DNA from: Legionella sp. PC997
GTDB lineage: Bacteria; Pseudomonadota; Gammaproteobacteria; Legionellales; Legionellaceae
DNA length: 64,000 bases
NCBI RefSeq assembly: GCF_014109825.1
Contig: NZ_CP059578.1
Span: 1 to 64,000 of the forward strand
Reading direction: 5' to 3'
A model generated the notes under the pieces. That model was not told where the DNA came from and made no database searches. It worked only from the letters and a program-made list of their open reading frames with translations. A program made the position numbers and the translations under genes. Each line of letters opens with the position of its first letter. Position 1 is the first letter of the stretch. Shown piece by piece: positions 18,251 through 27,321 of the stretch.

Positions 18251-18646
18251 TTACAATGCGCTTAATACTCTCTCCAGTTTTTGTCTTACTTCTCCAGCGA
18301 CCAGATTGATCTCAGGATTGCCGACCAATTCTAATACTGATTTTGGATCCATAAATTCAATATGCACTTTGCCTATATCATCCTGGCGTACAACCACATT
18401 ACATGGTAGAAGCAAACCTATAGATGGCTCCTTTTCTAAAGCATGATGGGCAAATTGCGGATTGCATGCACCAAGAATTTGATAGGGAGGCATATCTTTA
18501 TTTAATTTTTTTTTCAAAGTTGCTGACACATCTATATTTGTAAGAACTCCAAATCCCTCTTTTTGCAGTTCTTCAGTAACTTTTTTAATTGCATCATCAA
18601 ATGAATACAATACTTCTTTTCCAAATCCATATTTTATATTGATCAT
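18251..18646 (-). CDS. DUF302 family protein
   Basis: A 131-residue DUF302 protein with no signal peptide. Typical features are an opening strand and helix SFDDAIKKVTEELQKEGFGV, the turn TNIDVSATLKKKL, YQILGACNPQFAHHAL, the strand LLLPCNVVVRQD and the end FMDPKSVLELVGNPE. The CNP and CNV cysteines are common in the family, whose fold resembles heme- or metal-responsive proteins but whose function is not settled. Being next to a metal ATPase inside the transposon supports a metal-related role. A 7-bp hairpin (GCGCATT / AATGCGC, 18246-18261) overlaps its stop codon and may end both convergent transcripts. Confidence 0.85.
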   Translation of the reverse strand: MINIKYGFGKEVLYSFDDAIKKVTEELQKEGFGVLTNIDVSATLKKKLNKDMPPYQILGACNPQFAHHALEKEPSIGLLLPCNVVVRQDDIGKVHIEFMDPKSVLELVGNPEINLVAGEVRQKLERVLSAL

Positions 18647-18745
18647 TCTTTATCCATAAAAATTAACTCAAACCATACCAGATGTTATCATTAATAAATA
18701 ATTCTTAATATTAAGAATACCATAGGATTGGGGATCTGTAGTGAA

Positions 18746-19294
18746 TTATTCTTGTTGTAAACGATAAATTGTTGCTTTATGGACATTAAACGTTTTTGCA
18801 ATCTCACTTACCGATTTATCTTCTTGCAAAAGCCGCTTGGCCAATGACTTTTGTTCTTTATTCATTTTTTCAGGTCGTCCAAAACGAACTCCACGTTGCT
18901 TTGCAGCTGCGCGACCCGCACCAGTACGTTCACGAATTAAGTCACGCTCAAATTCTGCAATACCTGCGAATACGGTCATGATCATTTTACCGGCATGAGA
19001 AGTGGTATCTGCCCAAGGCTCGGAAAGCGAACAAAAGGAAGCCTCTGTTGTTCTTATGCAGTCTATTAATTCTAATAAATGCTGGGTTGAACGCGCCAAT
19101 CTATCCAATTTCCAAACAACGACTACATCTTCAGGTCGAAGCTGATCAAGTAATCGTTGTAATTCTGGACGATCTCTTTTTGCACCAGAAATTTTTTCCT
19201 GATAGATACGTTTACAACCAGCTTCTTTTAGTGCAACTAATTGCAACTCTAAATTTTGATCCGTGGTTGAAACGCGAGCATACCCAATTTTCAT
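18746..19294 (-). CDS. tnpR: Tn3-family resolvase TnpR (serine recombinase)
   Basis: A 182-residue serine recombinase that resolves cointegrates at res. The catalytic Ser is in GYARVST (Ser9), followed by KISGAKRDRPELQRLL, VVWKLDRLARS and EFERDLIRERT, as in Tn3/gamma-delta resolvases. The C-terminal helix-turn-helix is KSVSEIAKTFNVHKATIYRL. It is divergent from tnpA, with 156 bases between the starts, the layout in which resolvases repress both genes by binding res. Full length for the family (about 185). Confidence 0.95.
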   Translation of the reverse strand: MKIGYARVSTTDQNLELQLVALKEAGCKRIYQEKISGAKRDRPELQRLLDQLRPEDVVVVWKLDRLARSTQHLLELIDCIRTTEASFCSLSEPWADTTSHAGKMIMTVFAGIAEFERDLIRERTGAGRAAAKQRGVRFGRPEKMNKEQKSLAKRLLQEDKSVSEIAKTFNVHKATIYRLQQE

Positions 19295-19450
19295 AACTAA
19301 TCCCTAATATTTTATTTGCAAATCATATCGCAAAACAATAGACTTTTGCATCTGATTTTTGCAACGAATTTAAACCTTTAAATAAAGGCATTCAAATTCC
19401 GTTGCAAAACTTCTAAGTTTAGCAACAACACCTATTGATTTTGGATAAAC
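19295..19450. promoter_or_regulatory. Candidate res site and divergent tnpR/tnpA promoters
   Basis: The spacer between divergent tnpR and tnpA holds several related short motifs: TTTGCAAATCATATCGCAAA, TTTTGCATCTG, TTTTTGCAACG and CGTTGCAAAAC. Repeated TTGCAA elements in both orientations are what three resolvase-binding subsites would look like, and the position is standard for Tn3-type elements. The exact crossover site is not determined. Confidence 0.65.
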
Positions 19451-22400
19451 ATGCCTGTTAGTTTTCTCTCCCCAGTACAATGTGACAATTACGCTAAATA
19501 TCCTACTGACCTACCACCAGATATCGTAGATAGCCTTTTTTTCCTCGATGATCAGGATATGGAGTGGATTGCAAACAAGCGTGGTGACTTCAGCAGGTTA
19601 GGTTATGCATTACAGCTGACAACAGTTCGATTTATTGGAGCTTTTATTTCCGACTTGAATCAGATTCCTCGTGTGGTAATTGAGCGAGTTGCTATTCAAA
19701 TCAAGGTTAATGATCCTGAAAGTTGCATATCAATGTACATGAAAAGTGAGCAGCGTTGGCGTCATGCTGTTGAAATTCGAGCGCGTTATGGCTATATAGA
19801 ATTTGCTGAAAAAGGTAGTCGTTATCGTCTTGGTCGCATATTATGTGCACTATGCTGGACTGGTACTGACAGACCTGGAGTGCTTTTTGATCATGCAGTG
19901 GGTTGGCTATCGACCAACAAAATATTGTTACCAGGTATTACAGTTCTTGAGCGTTTTGTTGCAGAAATTCGCTCCAGGATGGAGTCTCGCTTATGGCGAA
20001 TGTTGATTAAAAATTTAAGCGCATCACAACAGGAAAAACTGAATGACCTCTTGGTGGTAGAGGATGACGAACATCTGTCATTGCTTGATAAACTGCGTAA
20101 AGGTCCGGTTAGCATCAGTAGCACAGCTCTTGTGCAAGCATTAAAACGGGTTGAGTCTGCCCGCAACATTAGTGTTGAATTACCACTGTACCGCATCCCC
20201 GCCTGTAAAATAGCAACACTTGCACGCTTTGCTAATACGGCAAAAATTACAGCCATCAACCGCTTGCCGTTTGAGCGTAAAATGGCGACGCTCGTTGCTT
20301 TTGCGAATCATTTTGAGTCAGACTCCCAAGATGATTCTCTGGACGTGCTCAGTATGGTATTGCGTGATTTATTCTCAAAGGCCAAGCAAGAAAATAAAAA
20401 TACACGACTGCGAACTCTTAAAGATCTCGATCAAGCTACAGCCACATTGGTCGATGCATGTAAATTACTACTGAATACAGAATTATGTGATCATGAAATT
20501 CGGGACACAATTTATACAACAGTAGGTCATGAAGCGCTTGTATCTGCAGTTGAAAATGCCACTGCCTTAATCAGGCCGCCAAGTAATGTGTTTTATCATG
20601 AGCTTGAACAAAAGGAAAAAACAGTTCAGAAATTTTTACCTTCGCTCCTTCGAGTAATAAATTTTGATAGTAATCAAGCGGGAAAACCTCTTCTTGCCAG
20701 TCTTGAATGGTTAAAGGGAAAACAAACGGATGAACCGCCAATGGAGATTATTGGAACATCATGGAAACGTAATATTGTTATTAAAAATGAATGTAGCGTT
20801 ATCAATTGGCCACAAGACGAACCACGACCCACTTATCGCGTCATAAAGAAACTTGTAAAAACCCAAGATGGTATCATTTTGCATAACGATAAACTTTTAT
20901 ATGCTGACCTTATCAATAAAAAAATTAAGGAAATCGTTGTACCAGAGAAAAAACAATCTCAAGTTGAGAAATTGAAAAAATCCATTTTAAACATGAAGGA
21001 AGTTCAAAAAAACGCAAATAATAAAGAGCTTGCATTAATAACATCAATAACTGGCCGGGATAGCAATAGAACTACAATTGACCGAACAGCATATATATTT
21101 TGTGTTCTTGATAAATTGCAATCGGCACTGAAACATAGGGATGTGTTCATAAGTCCGAGTTGGCGGTATGCTGATCCAAGAGCCAATCTTTATTCTGGCT
21201 CAGAGTGGGAGGCAATACGTCCTATGATTTGCCGCTCATTAAATTTAACAATTGACCCAATGTTAGCCATAACAAGCCTTACAGATGAACTACATCAAGT
21301 GTATCGGTTAGTTGCTGCAAATATTGATAATAACCCTGCTGTTCGATTTGAAACAGTTAAGGGTAATGAGGAGCTGATTCTAACTCAGCTTGATGCACTT
21401 GATGAGCCTCCATCATTAAAAGCATTGAGAGCTGCTGTAAAAGCCAAATTACCACGTGTCGATTTACCCGAGATGGTACTTGAGATAGCCACACGTACTG
21501 GATTTGCGGATGGATTTACCCACATCAATGAAGGAAGTGCGCGTGCTGAGGATCTATTAATCAGTTTATGTGCTGAATTGCTAGCAGACGCTTGCAATAC
21601 TGGACGAGAACCGTTTGTTCGTGAGGACATACCTGCTTTAAAAAGAGATAGATTGGTATGGGTTGATCAAAATTATATTCGAAATGAAACGATAATGGCG
21701 GTCAATGCCATTTTAGTTTCTGCTCAAAATCAAATTCCATTAGCTAAGAAATGGGGCGGAGGCGATATTGCATCGGCTGATGGCATGCGCTTCGTTGTAC
21801 CGGTTAGAACAGTGCACGCTGCTCCAAATCCAAAATATTTTAAATCAGGTCGTGGTGTCACTTGGTACAATCTAATCTCTAATCAACGAACTGGCTTAAA
21901 TGCTGTAACAGTACCTGGCACTTTACGTGATAGCCTAATATTGTTAGGCGTTGTTCTTGAGCAACAGACGGAATTACAGCCAACGCGGATCATGACAGAT
22001 GCAGGCGCATACAGTGATATTGTATTTGGACTGTTTCGTTTGTTGGGACTTCGTTTCAGTCCGCGATTGGCTGATATGGGTGGTGCTAGATTCTGGCGGA
22101 TTGATCCGTTGGCTGATTATGGAAAGCTCAATGTACTTGCAAAAAGTCGTATAAATATAAATCTTGTTCCTCCTGAGTGGGATGATATTTTACGTTTATT
22201 GGCTTCATTAAAACTCGGGAGAGTTCCCGCAGAAGGCATTATGCGCACTCTTCAAGTTGCTGATAAACCAACTCGTTTAGCCAAAGCAATTGCCGAAATT
22301 GGGCGAATTGACAAAACTATCCACATGCTCAATTATCTTCATGATGAGTCATTCCGTCGTCAGACTTTGGTACAACTAAATTTGGGCGAAGGCAGACACA

Positions 22401-22708
22401 GTTTAGGTCGTTCTGTTTTTCATGGTAAGCGAGGAGAACTTCATCAGCGGTATCGTGCAGGGCAAGAAGATCAGTTAGGTGCCCTTGGACTGGTTTTAAA
22501 TATCATTACACTTTGGAACACTATTTACATGGATGCTGCCATTAATCAATTACGACAAGAAGGCTTCCCCGTATACGATGAAGATGTAGCCAGACTGTCC
22601 GCATATGGATATGGTCATATTAATATGCTCGGACGATATTCCTTTGCCATGCCAGATGAGGTAAAACGTGGTGAGTTAAGGCCATTAAGAACAACAGAAA
22701 AGCCTTAA
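19451..22708 (+). CDS. tnpA: Tn3-family transposase TnpA
   Basis: A 1085-residue DDE-type transposase that acts on the 38-bp ends in replicative transposition. The N-terminal half has the DUF4158-like DNA-binding region (YTKYPTDL-like start, FFLDDQDMEWIANKRGDFSR). The C-terminal half has the Tn3 catalytic region: FVVPVRTVHAAPNPKYF, then MTDAGAYSDIVFGLFRLLG, FSPRLADMGGARFWR, and the end FHGKRGELHQRYRAGQEDQL with NTIYMDAAINQL. Length is slightly above Tn3's (about 1000). No frameshift is seen. The stop codon (22706-22708) lies inside the right inverted repeat. Confidence 0.95.
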   Translation: MPVSFLSPVQCDNYAKYPTDLPPDIVDSLFFLDDQDMEWIANKRGDFSRLGYALQLTTVRFIGAFISDLNQIPRVVIERVAIQIKVNDPESCISMYMKSEQRWRHAVEIRARYGYIEFAEKGSRYRLGRILCALCWTGTDRPGVLFDHAVGWLSTNKILLPGITVLERFVAEIRSRMESRLWRMLIKNLSASQQEKLNDLLVVEDDEHLSLLDKLRKGPVSISSTALVQALKRVESARNISVELPLYRIPACKIATLARFANTAKITAINRLPFERKMATLVAFANHFESDSQDDSLDVLSMVLRDLFSKAKQENKNTRLRTLKDLDQATATLVDACKLLLNTELCDHEIRDTIYTTVGHEALVSAVENATALIRPPSNVFYHELEQKEKTVQKFLPSLLRVINFDSNQAGKPLLASLEWLKGKQTDEPPMEIIGTSWKRNIVIKNECSVINWPQDEPRPTYRVIKKLVKTQDGIILHNDKLLYADLINKKIKEIVVPEKKQSQVEKLKKSILNMKEVQKNANNKELALITSITGRDSNRTTIDRTAYIFCVLDKLQSALKHRDVFISPSWRYADPRANLYSGSEWEAIRPMICRSLNLTIDPMLAITSLTDELHQVYRLVAANIDNNPAVRFETVKGNEELILTQLDALDEPPSLKALRAAVKAKLPRVDLPEMVLEIATRTGFADGFTHINEGSARAEDLLISLCAELLADACNTGREPFVREDIPALKRDRLVWVDQNYIRNETIMAVNAILVSAQNQIPLAKKWGGGDIASADGMRFVVPVRTVHAAPNPKYFKSGRGVTWYNLISNQRTGLNAVTVPGTLRDSLILLGVVLEQQTELQPTRIMTDAGAYSDIVFGLFRLLGLRFSPRLADMGGARFWRIDPLADYGKLNVLAKSRININLVPPEWDDILRLLASLKLGRVPAEGIMRTLQVADKPTRLAKAIAEIGRIDKTIHMLNYLHDESFRRQTLVQLNLGEGRHSLGRSVFHGKRGELHQRYRAGQEDQLGALGLVLNIITLWNTIYMDAAINQLRQEGFPVYDEDVARLSAYGYGHINMLGRYSFAMPDEVKRGELRPLRTTEKP

Positions 22709-22741
22709 GTCGGTTGGCTGTTCCATTGCTCCCCAAGCCCG
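22704..22741 (-). repeat. Right terminal inverted repeat of Tn3-family element
   Basis: Reads CTTAAGTCGGTTGGC inward-to-outward and ends CCCCAAGCCCG; inverse of 16014-16051 with one mismatch. The CTAAC target duplication follows at 22742-22746. Confidence 0.92.
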
Positions 22742-22796
22742 CTAACGGATGTTTAATATCTAAAAATATATATCCTGATTCAATTTTTTCCTTCAT
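22742..22796 (-). pseudogene. DUF2441-like gene, 5' fragment (18 codons)
   Basis: From the ATG at 22796 the minus strand reads MKEKIESGYIFLDIKHPL up to the transposon target site. AAGG lies 8 bases before the ATG, and the recombinase stop codon is about 10 bases upstream, so the two were one operon. Keeping one CTAAC and joining to 16008 gives HPLVAWECCRGV in frame with the large DUF2441-like part at 15235-16013. Confidence 0.75.
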
Positions 22797-22806
22797 GCTG
22801 TCTACC

Positions 22807-23361
22807 TTAATCTGATTCTTTAACATACTTGTATAAAGTAGGCTTCGAAATGCCAATCAAATTACAAATTTGCTTTATACTATGTTTTTTTTCTTTATAA
22901 AGTTGAAGAGCTAATTTTGATTTGTCTTTATTTAATTTTTTAGGCCGTCCGCCATTTCGTCCTCTTGCTCTTGCTGCCTCTAAGCCTGCATGAGTTCGTT
23001 CGCGAATTAAATTTCTTTCAAATTCGGCGAGTGCCCCGAAGATATGGAAAATTAACTTCCCGGAACTAGATGATGTATCAATTGATTCATGAAGACTTCT
23101 TAATCCAACTTTTCTTGAATCAAGAAGGGCGACCATGTCAATTAAATCTTTAAGTGAACGACTTAGTCGGTCTAAACGCCAAACAACGAAAATATCTCCC
23201 TCCCGGGCGAACTCTAAAGCAGCCTCTAAACCTGGTCGTTGAATTTTGCTTCCAGTAATTTGATCATTGAAAATTTTCTCACATCCTGCATTTATTAAGG
23301 CATCATTTTGTAAGTTTAAATTTTGATCATCTGTAGAAACTCGGGCATATCCAATTAGCAT
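22807..23361 (-). CDS. Serine recombinase (invertase/resolvase type), outside the Tn3 element
   Basis: A 184-residue serine recombinase distinct from TnpR of the adjacent transposon. Catalytic motif GYARVSTDDQNLNLQ (Ser9), then DQITGSKIQRPGLE, VVWRLDRLSRSLKDL, and EFERNLIRERTHAGLEAARA; the C-terminal helix-turn-helix is HSIKQICNLIGISKPTLYKY. It resembles Hin/Gin-type invertases and plasmid multimer resolvases. It lies beyond the CTAAC duplication, so it predates the Tn3 insertion and was cotranscribed with the DUF2441-like gene. Its own recombination site is not identified. Full length. Confidence 0.92.
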   Translation of the reverse strand: MLIGYARVSTDDQNLNLQNDALINAGCEKIFNDQITGSKIQRPGLEAALEFAREGDIFVVWRLDRLSRSLKDLIDMVALLDSRKVGLRSLHESIDTSSSSGKLIFHIFGALAEFERNLIRERTHAGLEAARARGRNGGRPKKLNKDKSKLALQLYKEKKHSIKQICNLIGISKPTLYKYVKESD

Positions 23362-23531
23362 AATATAATCTTTTGGTTAAATATCTCGATAAAATTAATA
23401 ATAAATTAACATAGAATATTTTACCATATTAATTTACCTGGTTTGATTCAAGAATTAGAAAAACTTATGCGTGATTCTTAAAGGAAATAAAACCCCCGTT
23501 TAACTAACTAAAAAGATTAAATAATCAAAAA

Positions 23532-23560
23532 TTGACATATATCATTTATTGATATATCAT
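23532..23560 (+). promoter_or_regulatory. Promoter/operator of the toxin-antitoxin operon
   Basis: TTGACA (23532-23537) and TATCAT (23555-23560) are 17 bases apart, a near-consensus sigma-70 promoter. Between and over them lies an inverted repeat, ATATATC / GATATAT, a likely operator for the antitoxin's helix-turn-helix. The toxin ATG follows the -10 after 6 bases, so the transcript would be nearly leaderless or a second start is used. Confidence 0.65.
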
Positions 23561-23566
23561 ATCTAT

Positions 23567-23857
23567 ATGAACTGGACAATAAAAATAACAAACAAAGCCG
23601 CTAAGCAAGTAGATAAGCTACCGAAATCTGCTAAAGCTACTTTATTACTTTTGCTTCGTGATATAGAGCGAAATGGGCCAAGTACAAGTGGAAGCTGGAA
23701 AAACTATGGAAAATTAAAGGGCATGATAGGGGATAAACGTCATTGTCATTTAATGAAAGGAAAACCAACGTATGTTTGTTGTTGGGAAGTTATCGATAAA
23801 CAAGTAAAAATTATTGAGGTGTATTATGTCGGAACACATGAAAAAGCCCCATACTGA
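23567..23857 (+). CDS. HigB/RelE-family toxin
   Basis: A 96-residue protein from the ATG at 23567 (an in-frame ATG at 23549 lies inside the promoter). RelE-fold features: MNWTIKITNKAAKQVDKLPK at the start, a helix ATLLLLLRDIERNG, then GKLKGMIGDKRHCHLMKGKP and a closing CWEVIDKQVKIIEVYYVGTH. The His/Lys/Arg residues in the central strands are those expected for ribosome-dependent mRNA cleavage. The order toxin first, antitoxin second, with a 32-base overlap is typical of HigBA-type modules. Confidence 0.88.
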   Translation: MNWTIKITNKAAKQVDKLPKSAKATLLLLLRDIERNGPSTSGSWKNYGKLKGMIGDKRHCHLMKGKPTYVCCWEVIDKQVKIIEVYYVGTHEKAPY

Positions 23858-24182
23858 AAATATTGCTATGGTTACTTGGCATGGAGCACATTATGCGTTG
23901 CCAGTAAGGGTTATTGAAAAATATAGAGTTAAAGAAGAAAGTAAATCTCATTTATCTATTGATGATGTTTTTGGTGAGCTTATCAATGAGCATGGCGAGC
24001 CTGGTCTTTTATTAAGAGGCTTACGTCATAGAGAGGGTTTAAGCCAAATTGAATTTTCAAAAACTCTAAATATAACTCAAACAAATTTGTCTGCAATGGA
24101 GAATGGTAGGCGTCCAATTGGCAAAGAGCTTGCAAAACGAATTGCTGAAAAGTTTCAAGTTGATTATCGTATCTTTTTATAA
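23826..24182 (+). CDS. XRE-type antitoxin (HigA-like)
   Basis: A 118-residue protein starting at ATG 23826, where GAGGTG is well spaced in front. The C-terminal half is an XRE helix-turn-helix: GLLLRGLRHREGLSQIEFSK, then TLNITQTNLSAMENGRRPIG, KELAKRIAEKFQVDY. The N-terminal half (HGAHYALPVRVIEKYRVKEE) probably contacts the toxin. It would neutralise the upstream toxin and repress the operon through the inverted repeat at the promoter. Confidence 0.88.
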   Translation: MSEHMKKPHTENIAMVTWHGAHYALPVRVIEKYRVKEESKSHLSIDDVFGELINEHGEPGLLLRGLRHREGLSQIEFSKTLNITQTNLSAMENGRRPIGKELAKRIAEKFQVDYRIFL

Positions 24183-25104
24183 AAAAACTATTTTAGGAAG
24201 AGCATATATAACTACCATAATAAGTCTTATTAATTCTAAAATTAGAGTAAGTCCATTTTATCGATCAGGGTCTCGAATAAGCAACAAAGGATAATAGATT
24301 CGTTCTTTGCCTGGTAGTGGTAAGTCTTTATTAATTTGTTAATTAAAAAATATGTACACCATAATAAAGAATGAGAATTATATGAGCAACTTTGATGATT
24401 ACCGTTTTTTTAAAGTTTGCTATCAAACAAAAAATATGCAAACCACTTCGGATAACAAACCATGGATGCTAGATTAAGAAGATCATTATTAAATATACAA
24501 AAAAGTTGCTTTAGCTAGGAATGCGTATAAATATTTTAAAATAATCGCGCTTGATGGGGTAAATAATTATCAAAAATTTATTCACTAATTAAAAGCTTAA
24601 AAATGTGTAAAAATATTACCAGACGAAATAAATGCTGCGGCACTCCGACAGAATAGAGCTGCATAATTTTCAGTTCGTTAATCCCCATTAAGTTCCACTG
24701 AAAGGTGATTTCATGAAAAAATGTGGCCTCGTCAAATATACTATTTTTAATAGAAACTTTCTGCGTAATAGAGTACAAACATATAATCCGCTGGAGAAAA
24801 ATTTATTTAGAACTTCTTTTGATGATATAAATGAAATATATAGCTAATGACATAACTTAAATTATCTTTTGGGTAGTACAACCTACATTGGCTAAACAGC
24901 TTAAGTAAGGAGTCAGCAACAACTGGGTACTTTCACACAATTAATCTAAAGGTACTTTGTGATAAGTTTTTTTATAAATTTATTTTTTAAAGTTACTGTT
25001 TAACAGTCATCATGGAAGCTCTCTTTGAATTAACATATAGCAGCAATTTTAAGTAATAACGTGGGTAAATGGTAGGAAGCAAGTTGAGTATCTAGGAAGG
25101 GCAT
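24183..25104 (+). other. Decayed coding region with a P-loop fragment and small open frames
   Basis: About 920 bases without a full gene but with protein-like fragments. Bases 24298-24342 read IRSLPGSGKSLLIC and stop, a good Walker A motif out of context. 24381-24476 encodes MSNFDDYRFFKVCYQ and 16 more residues. Around 24505-24588 a frame gives ALARNAYKYFKIIALDG. 24713-24847 is a 44-residue frame (MKKCGLVKYTIFNRNF...) with AAAGGTG before its ATG. These look like remnants of at least one ATPase or helicase gene; none is a convincing intact gene. Confidence 0.4.
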
Positions 25105-26664
25105 ATGAATAAAAACAATGAAAAAAGAAATATTTTAATAATAAGTGTAACTAACTTATTGTTCAGCGGTACACTTTGTGCTGAAACTCCAATATGGACG
25201 TTTTCGGCACCACACCCAAAAAGTGTGACAGTTTCCGATAGAGGGTTTGCGACTGTCATCTATACCGTAACAAATCAATCAAGAAGAGCAAAAAGTTTGG
25301 TATTAAAGCCAACTCAAGGTCTTAGTGCCTCCGTCTGCAACTTAGCAGGGAGGGGAAGTATATGCGAATTAAAGTTGACCATTAATGGCAGTTTGGTACC
25401 CCCACAAGGCATTCATTCAGGGCCTATACTATGTGAACAGAACAACCCGAATCAATGTTACCAGCCAAGTCCTAATAATATATTACAAGTAAGTAAAAAT
25501 ACGATCAATACCACAAGTTTGCAGGTTAGTGTGAACGAGCAGGTTTTGAGTGTTACGGGTTTGTCAGAGTATGGTATTCTCACTGGAAAATCAGTTAATT
25601 CAGGCAGGGAAAGAAGCATCACAATTACAAACACAGGGGCGATTGAGGCCATGAATGTGATGTATACAACTTCTCCAGGCTTACCAATTGGCACCACAAT
25701 TAGCCCTTCGAGTTGCGGAACAATAGCGCCTTCCAATACATGTGTGCTAACAATTAAACCTGGAAGAATGCCTAGTGCAACTATTGGTGATGCTAATCCC
25801 AAACCGGTTAGATTATCTATTTTAGGGACAAATACCAATACGGTACATTCAGCGATTCATGTTTTAGCTTATGGATCTATGTACCAAGGTGGATACGTTT
25901 TTGCTTTTGACGATACTAAGGGATGTATCTCTCCTAGGGATTGCAAGGGCAGTGTGAGGGGTAAAATTGTTACTACTAAAGATCAAGCAAGTGGCCCTTT
26001 CCCAGGTGGTGTTCCTTGGAGTTCAAATGGCACTAGCGCTACCCGAAATGATGTGAGTAATGATTTTATTCCTGGCATTGCCCTGAACTCCACATCATCG
26101 GTAGGAATTCCTTCTTTTAGCGCATTAGCAAGCATGTTTGATTATAATAATGGAGGTACTACTTACACCAATTTACTTGCCTTGATGGCTTCAGATTTTG
26201 AGGCGTGCGCAGGTAAATCAGATGGGGCTTGTAATACTAGAAATATAGTGAAGTTTTATAATACCTATGTAACGAATTATTCTCAATTGAGCTCGCCTCC
26301 TTTTACAGCTATGTTAGCGTCAACGAACCCATATTTTTATGCAGCTGGTTTATGCACCCAATCAATTGCAGGGCATAATGATTGGTATTTACCGGCAATT
26401 TGTGAAATGGGGTATGATGATGGTTCATCTGCGATTTCTGGTTGTGGAATACCTCCAGCCCAACCACTATTACAAAATATTCAATCTAATTTGGTTGAGG
26501 CTGGTATTTCTGAAGCTCCCTCAGGCTTATACTGGAGTTCCTCTGAGGATAGCTACGATCCCTCTGGCGAGGCTTGGATCCAGGGATTCAACTCTAATGG
26601 CAGCTATCAAAATAACGATATTAAGCGTTCTCAGCGGAGTGTTCGATGTGTTAGAGTATTTTAA
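25105..26664 (+). CDS. Exported protein with shared N-terminal module and DUF1566-like C-terminal domain
   Basis: A 519-residue secreted or surface protein. Signal peptide about residues 1-26 (ISVTNLLFSGTLCA). Residues about 28-135 form a module starting ETPIWTFSAP with YTVTNQSRRAKSLVLKPTQG and GPILCEQNNPNQCYQP, shared with the protein at 29180-30595. A second Ig-like region follows (SITITNTGAIEAMNV, SSCGTIAPSNTCVLTI). The last 200 residues match DUF1566: HNDWYLPAICEM, SGLYWSSSEDS and SVRCVRVF, a domain seen in Legionella collagen-like adhesin Lcl and in lectin-like folds. AAGGGC precedes the ATG. Likely role is surface binding; inferred from domains. Confidence 0.82.
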   Translation: MNKNNEKRNILIISVTNLLFSGTLCAETPIWTFSAPHPKSVTVSDRGFATVIYTVTNQSRRAKSLVLKPTQGLSASVCNLAGRGSICELKLTINGSLVPPQGIHSGPILCEQNNPNQCYQPSPNNILQVSKNTINTTSLQVSVNEQVLSVTGLSEYGILTGKSVNSGRERSITITNTGAIEAMNVMYTTSPGLPIGTTISPSSCGTIAPSNTCVLTIKPGRMPSATIGDANPKPVRLSILGTNTNTVHSAIHVLAYGSMYQGGYVFAFDDTKGCISPRDCKGSVRGKIVTTKDQASGPFPGGVPWSSNGTSATRNDVSNDFIPGIALNSTSSVGIPSFSALASMFDYNNGGTTYTNLLALMASDFEACAGKSDGACNTRNIVKFYNTYVTNYSQLSSPPFTAMLASTNPYFYAAGLCTQSIAGHNDWYLPAICEMGYDDGSSAISGCGIPPAQPLLQNIQSNLVEAGISEAPSGLYWSSSEDSYDPSGEAWIQGFNSNGSYQNNDIKRSQRSVRCVRVF

Positions 26665-27321
26665 GGGATTATTTTACTAAATCTATCTTACTAGAACCCA
26701 AACATATTTGAAAGTCTTGGGTTCTTTAAGCACACTATAATTCCGGCTCAGACACAATATCAATTAAATTTCATTAAGACTGATACTCTCACCTATTTTA
26801 GAATATAGTGGCTTGTGTATTAACTTGACCAATCTTTCTCTTTTATAAGAATCAAAAAGTCAGAAAATTAAAATTAAAAGCACTCCAAATTTTAAGAGAG
26901 CAAAGGGTAAATCATGCTAAATGTGCTCTGTCTAATTAATATTCTGAATATAAATTAATTTAATTGGGTAATTTCACTCATTTAAGTGATAGATTCTCTT
27001 GTGATAAATTACTTTCCTAAGACCGCCTTTTGTGTCGAGGATATGGCTAGCAACTCTCCAGTGTGATGAATGATGTGTTGGAAATAGAGCACTCAATGCT
27101 CAGAATATTTAATTCTGTACTATATCAATCTGAGTTGAAATTTGATCGATCTTCGGTAACCTTTGAATTGAAGGCCATGTTTTGAAAAATAATGTATCTG
27201 CACATTGTATAAGAAGGATTATTTTAATTCATAGGCATCGAGATAAAGTCAATGAAAAATATACATTCCAATTATCCAGGACCTTTTAGAAAACATAAAT
27301 TATAATAGGATGATTTTAATT
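26665..27321. other. Intergenic region with a weak terminator
   Basis: About 655 bases. AGAACCCAA (26693-26701) pairs with TTGGGTTCT (26717-26725), a plausible end for the upstream transcript, though few Ts follow. The rest is AT-rich and shows no gene. Confidence 0.45.

Larger units (their letters stand above)
16014..22741. mobile_element. Tn3-family transposon with metal-ATPase cargo
   Basis: A 6.7-kb element bounded by 38-bp inverted repeats (16014-16051 and 22704-22741; one mismatch at the seventh base of the outer end) whose inner ends read TTAAG as in many Tn3-family members, with CTAAC duplicated outside. Contents: P1B-type ATPase (+), DUF302 protein (-), serine resolvase TnpR (-), a res-like region, and TnpA (+) whose stop codon lies inside the right repeat. 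All transposition genes are full length and the ends match, so it may be active. It interrupts a DUF2441-like gene; excision in silico restores the frame at the join. The cargo points to metal-efflux selection. Confidence 0.93.

Noticed and set aside
16021..22734. Transposon ends set at GGGGAGC / GCTCCCC
   Set aside because: This gives a 31-32-bp repeat with no target duplication; extending 7 bases gives 38 bp and CTAAC on both sides.
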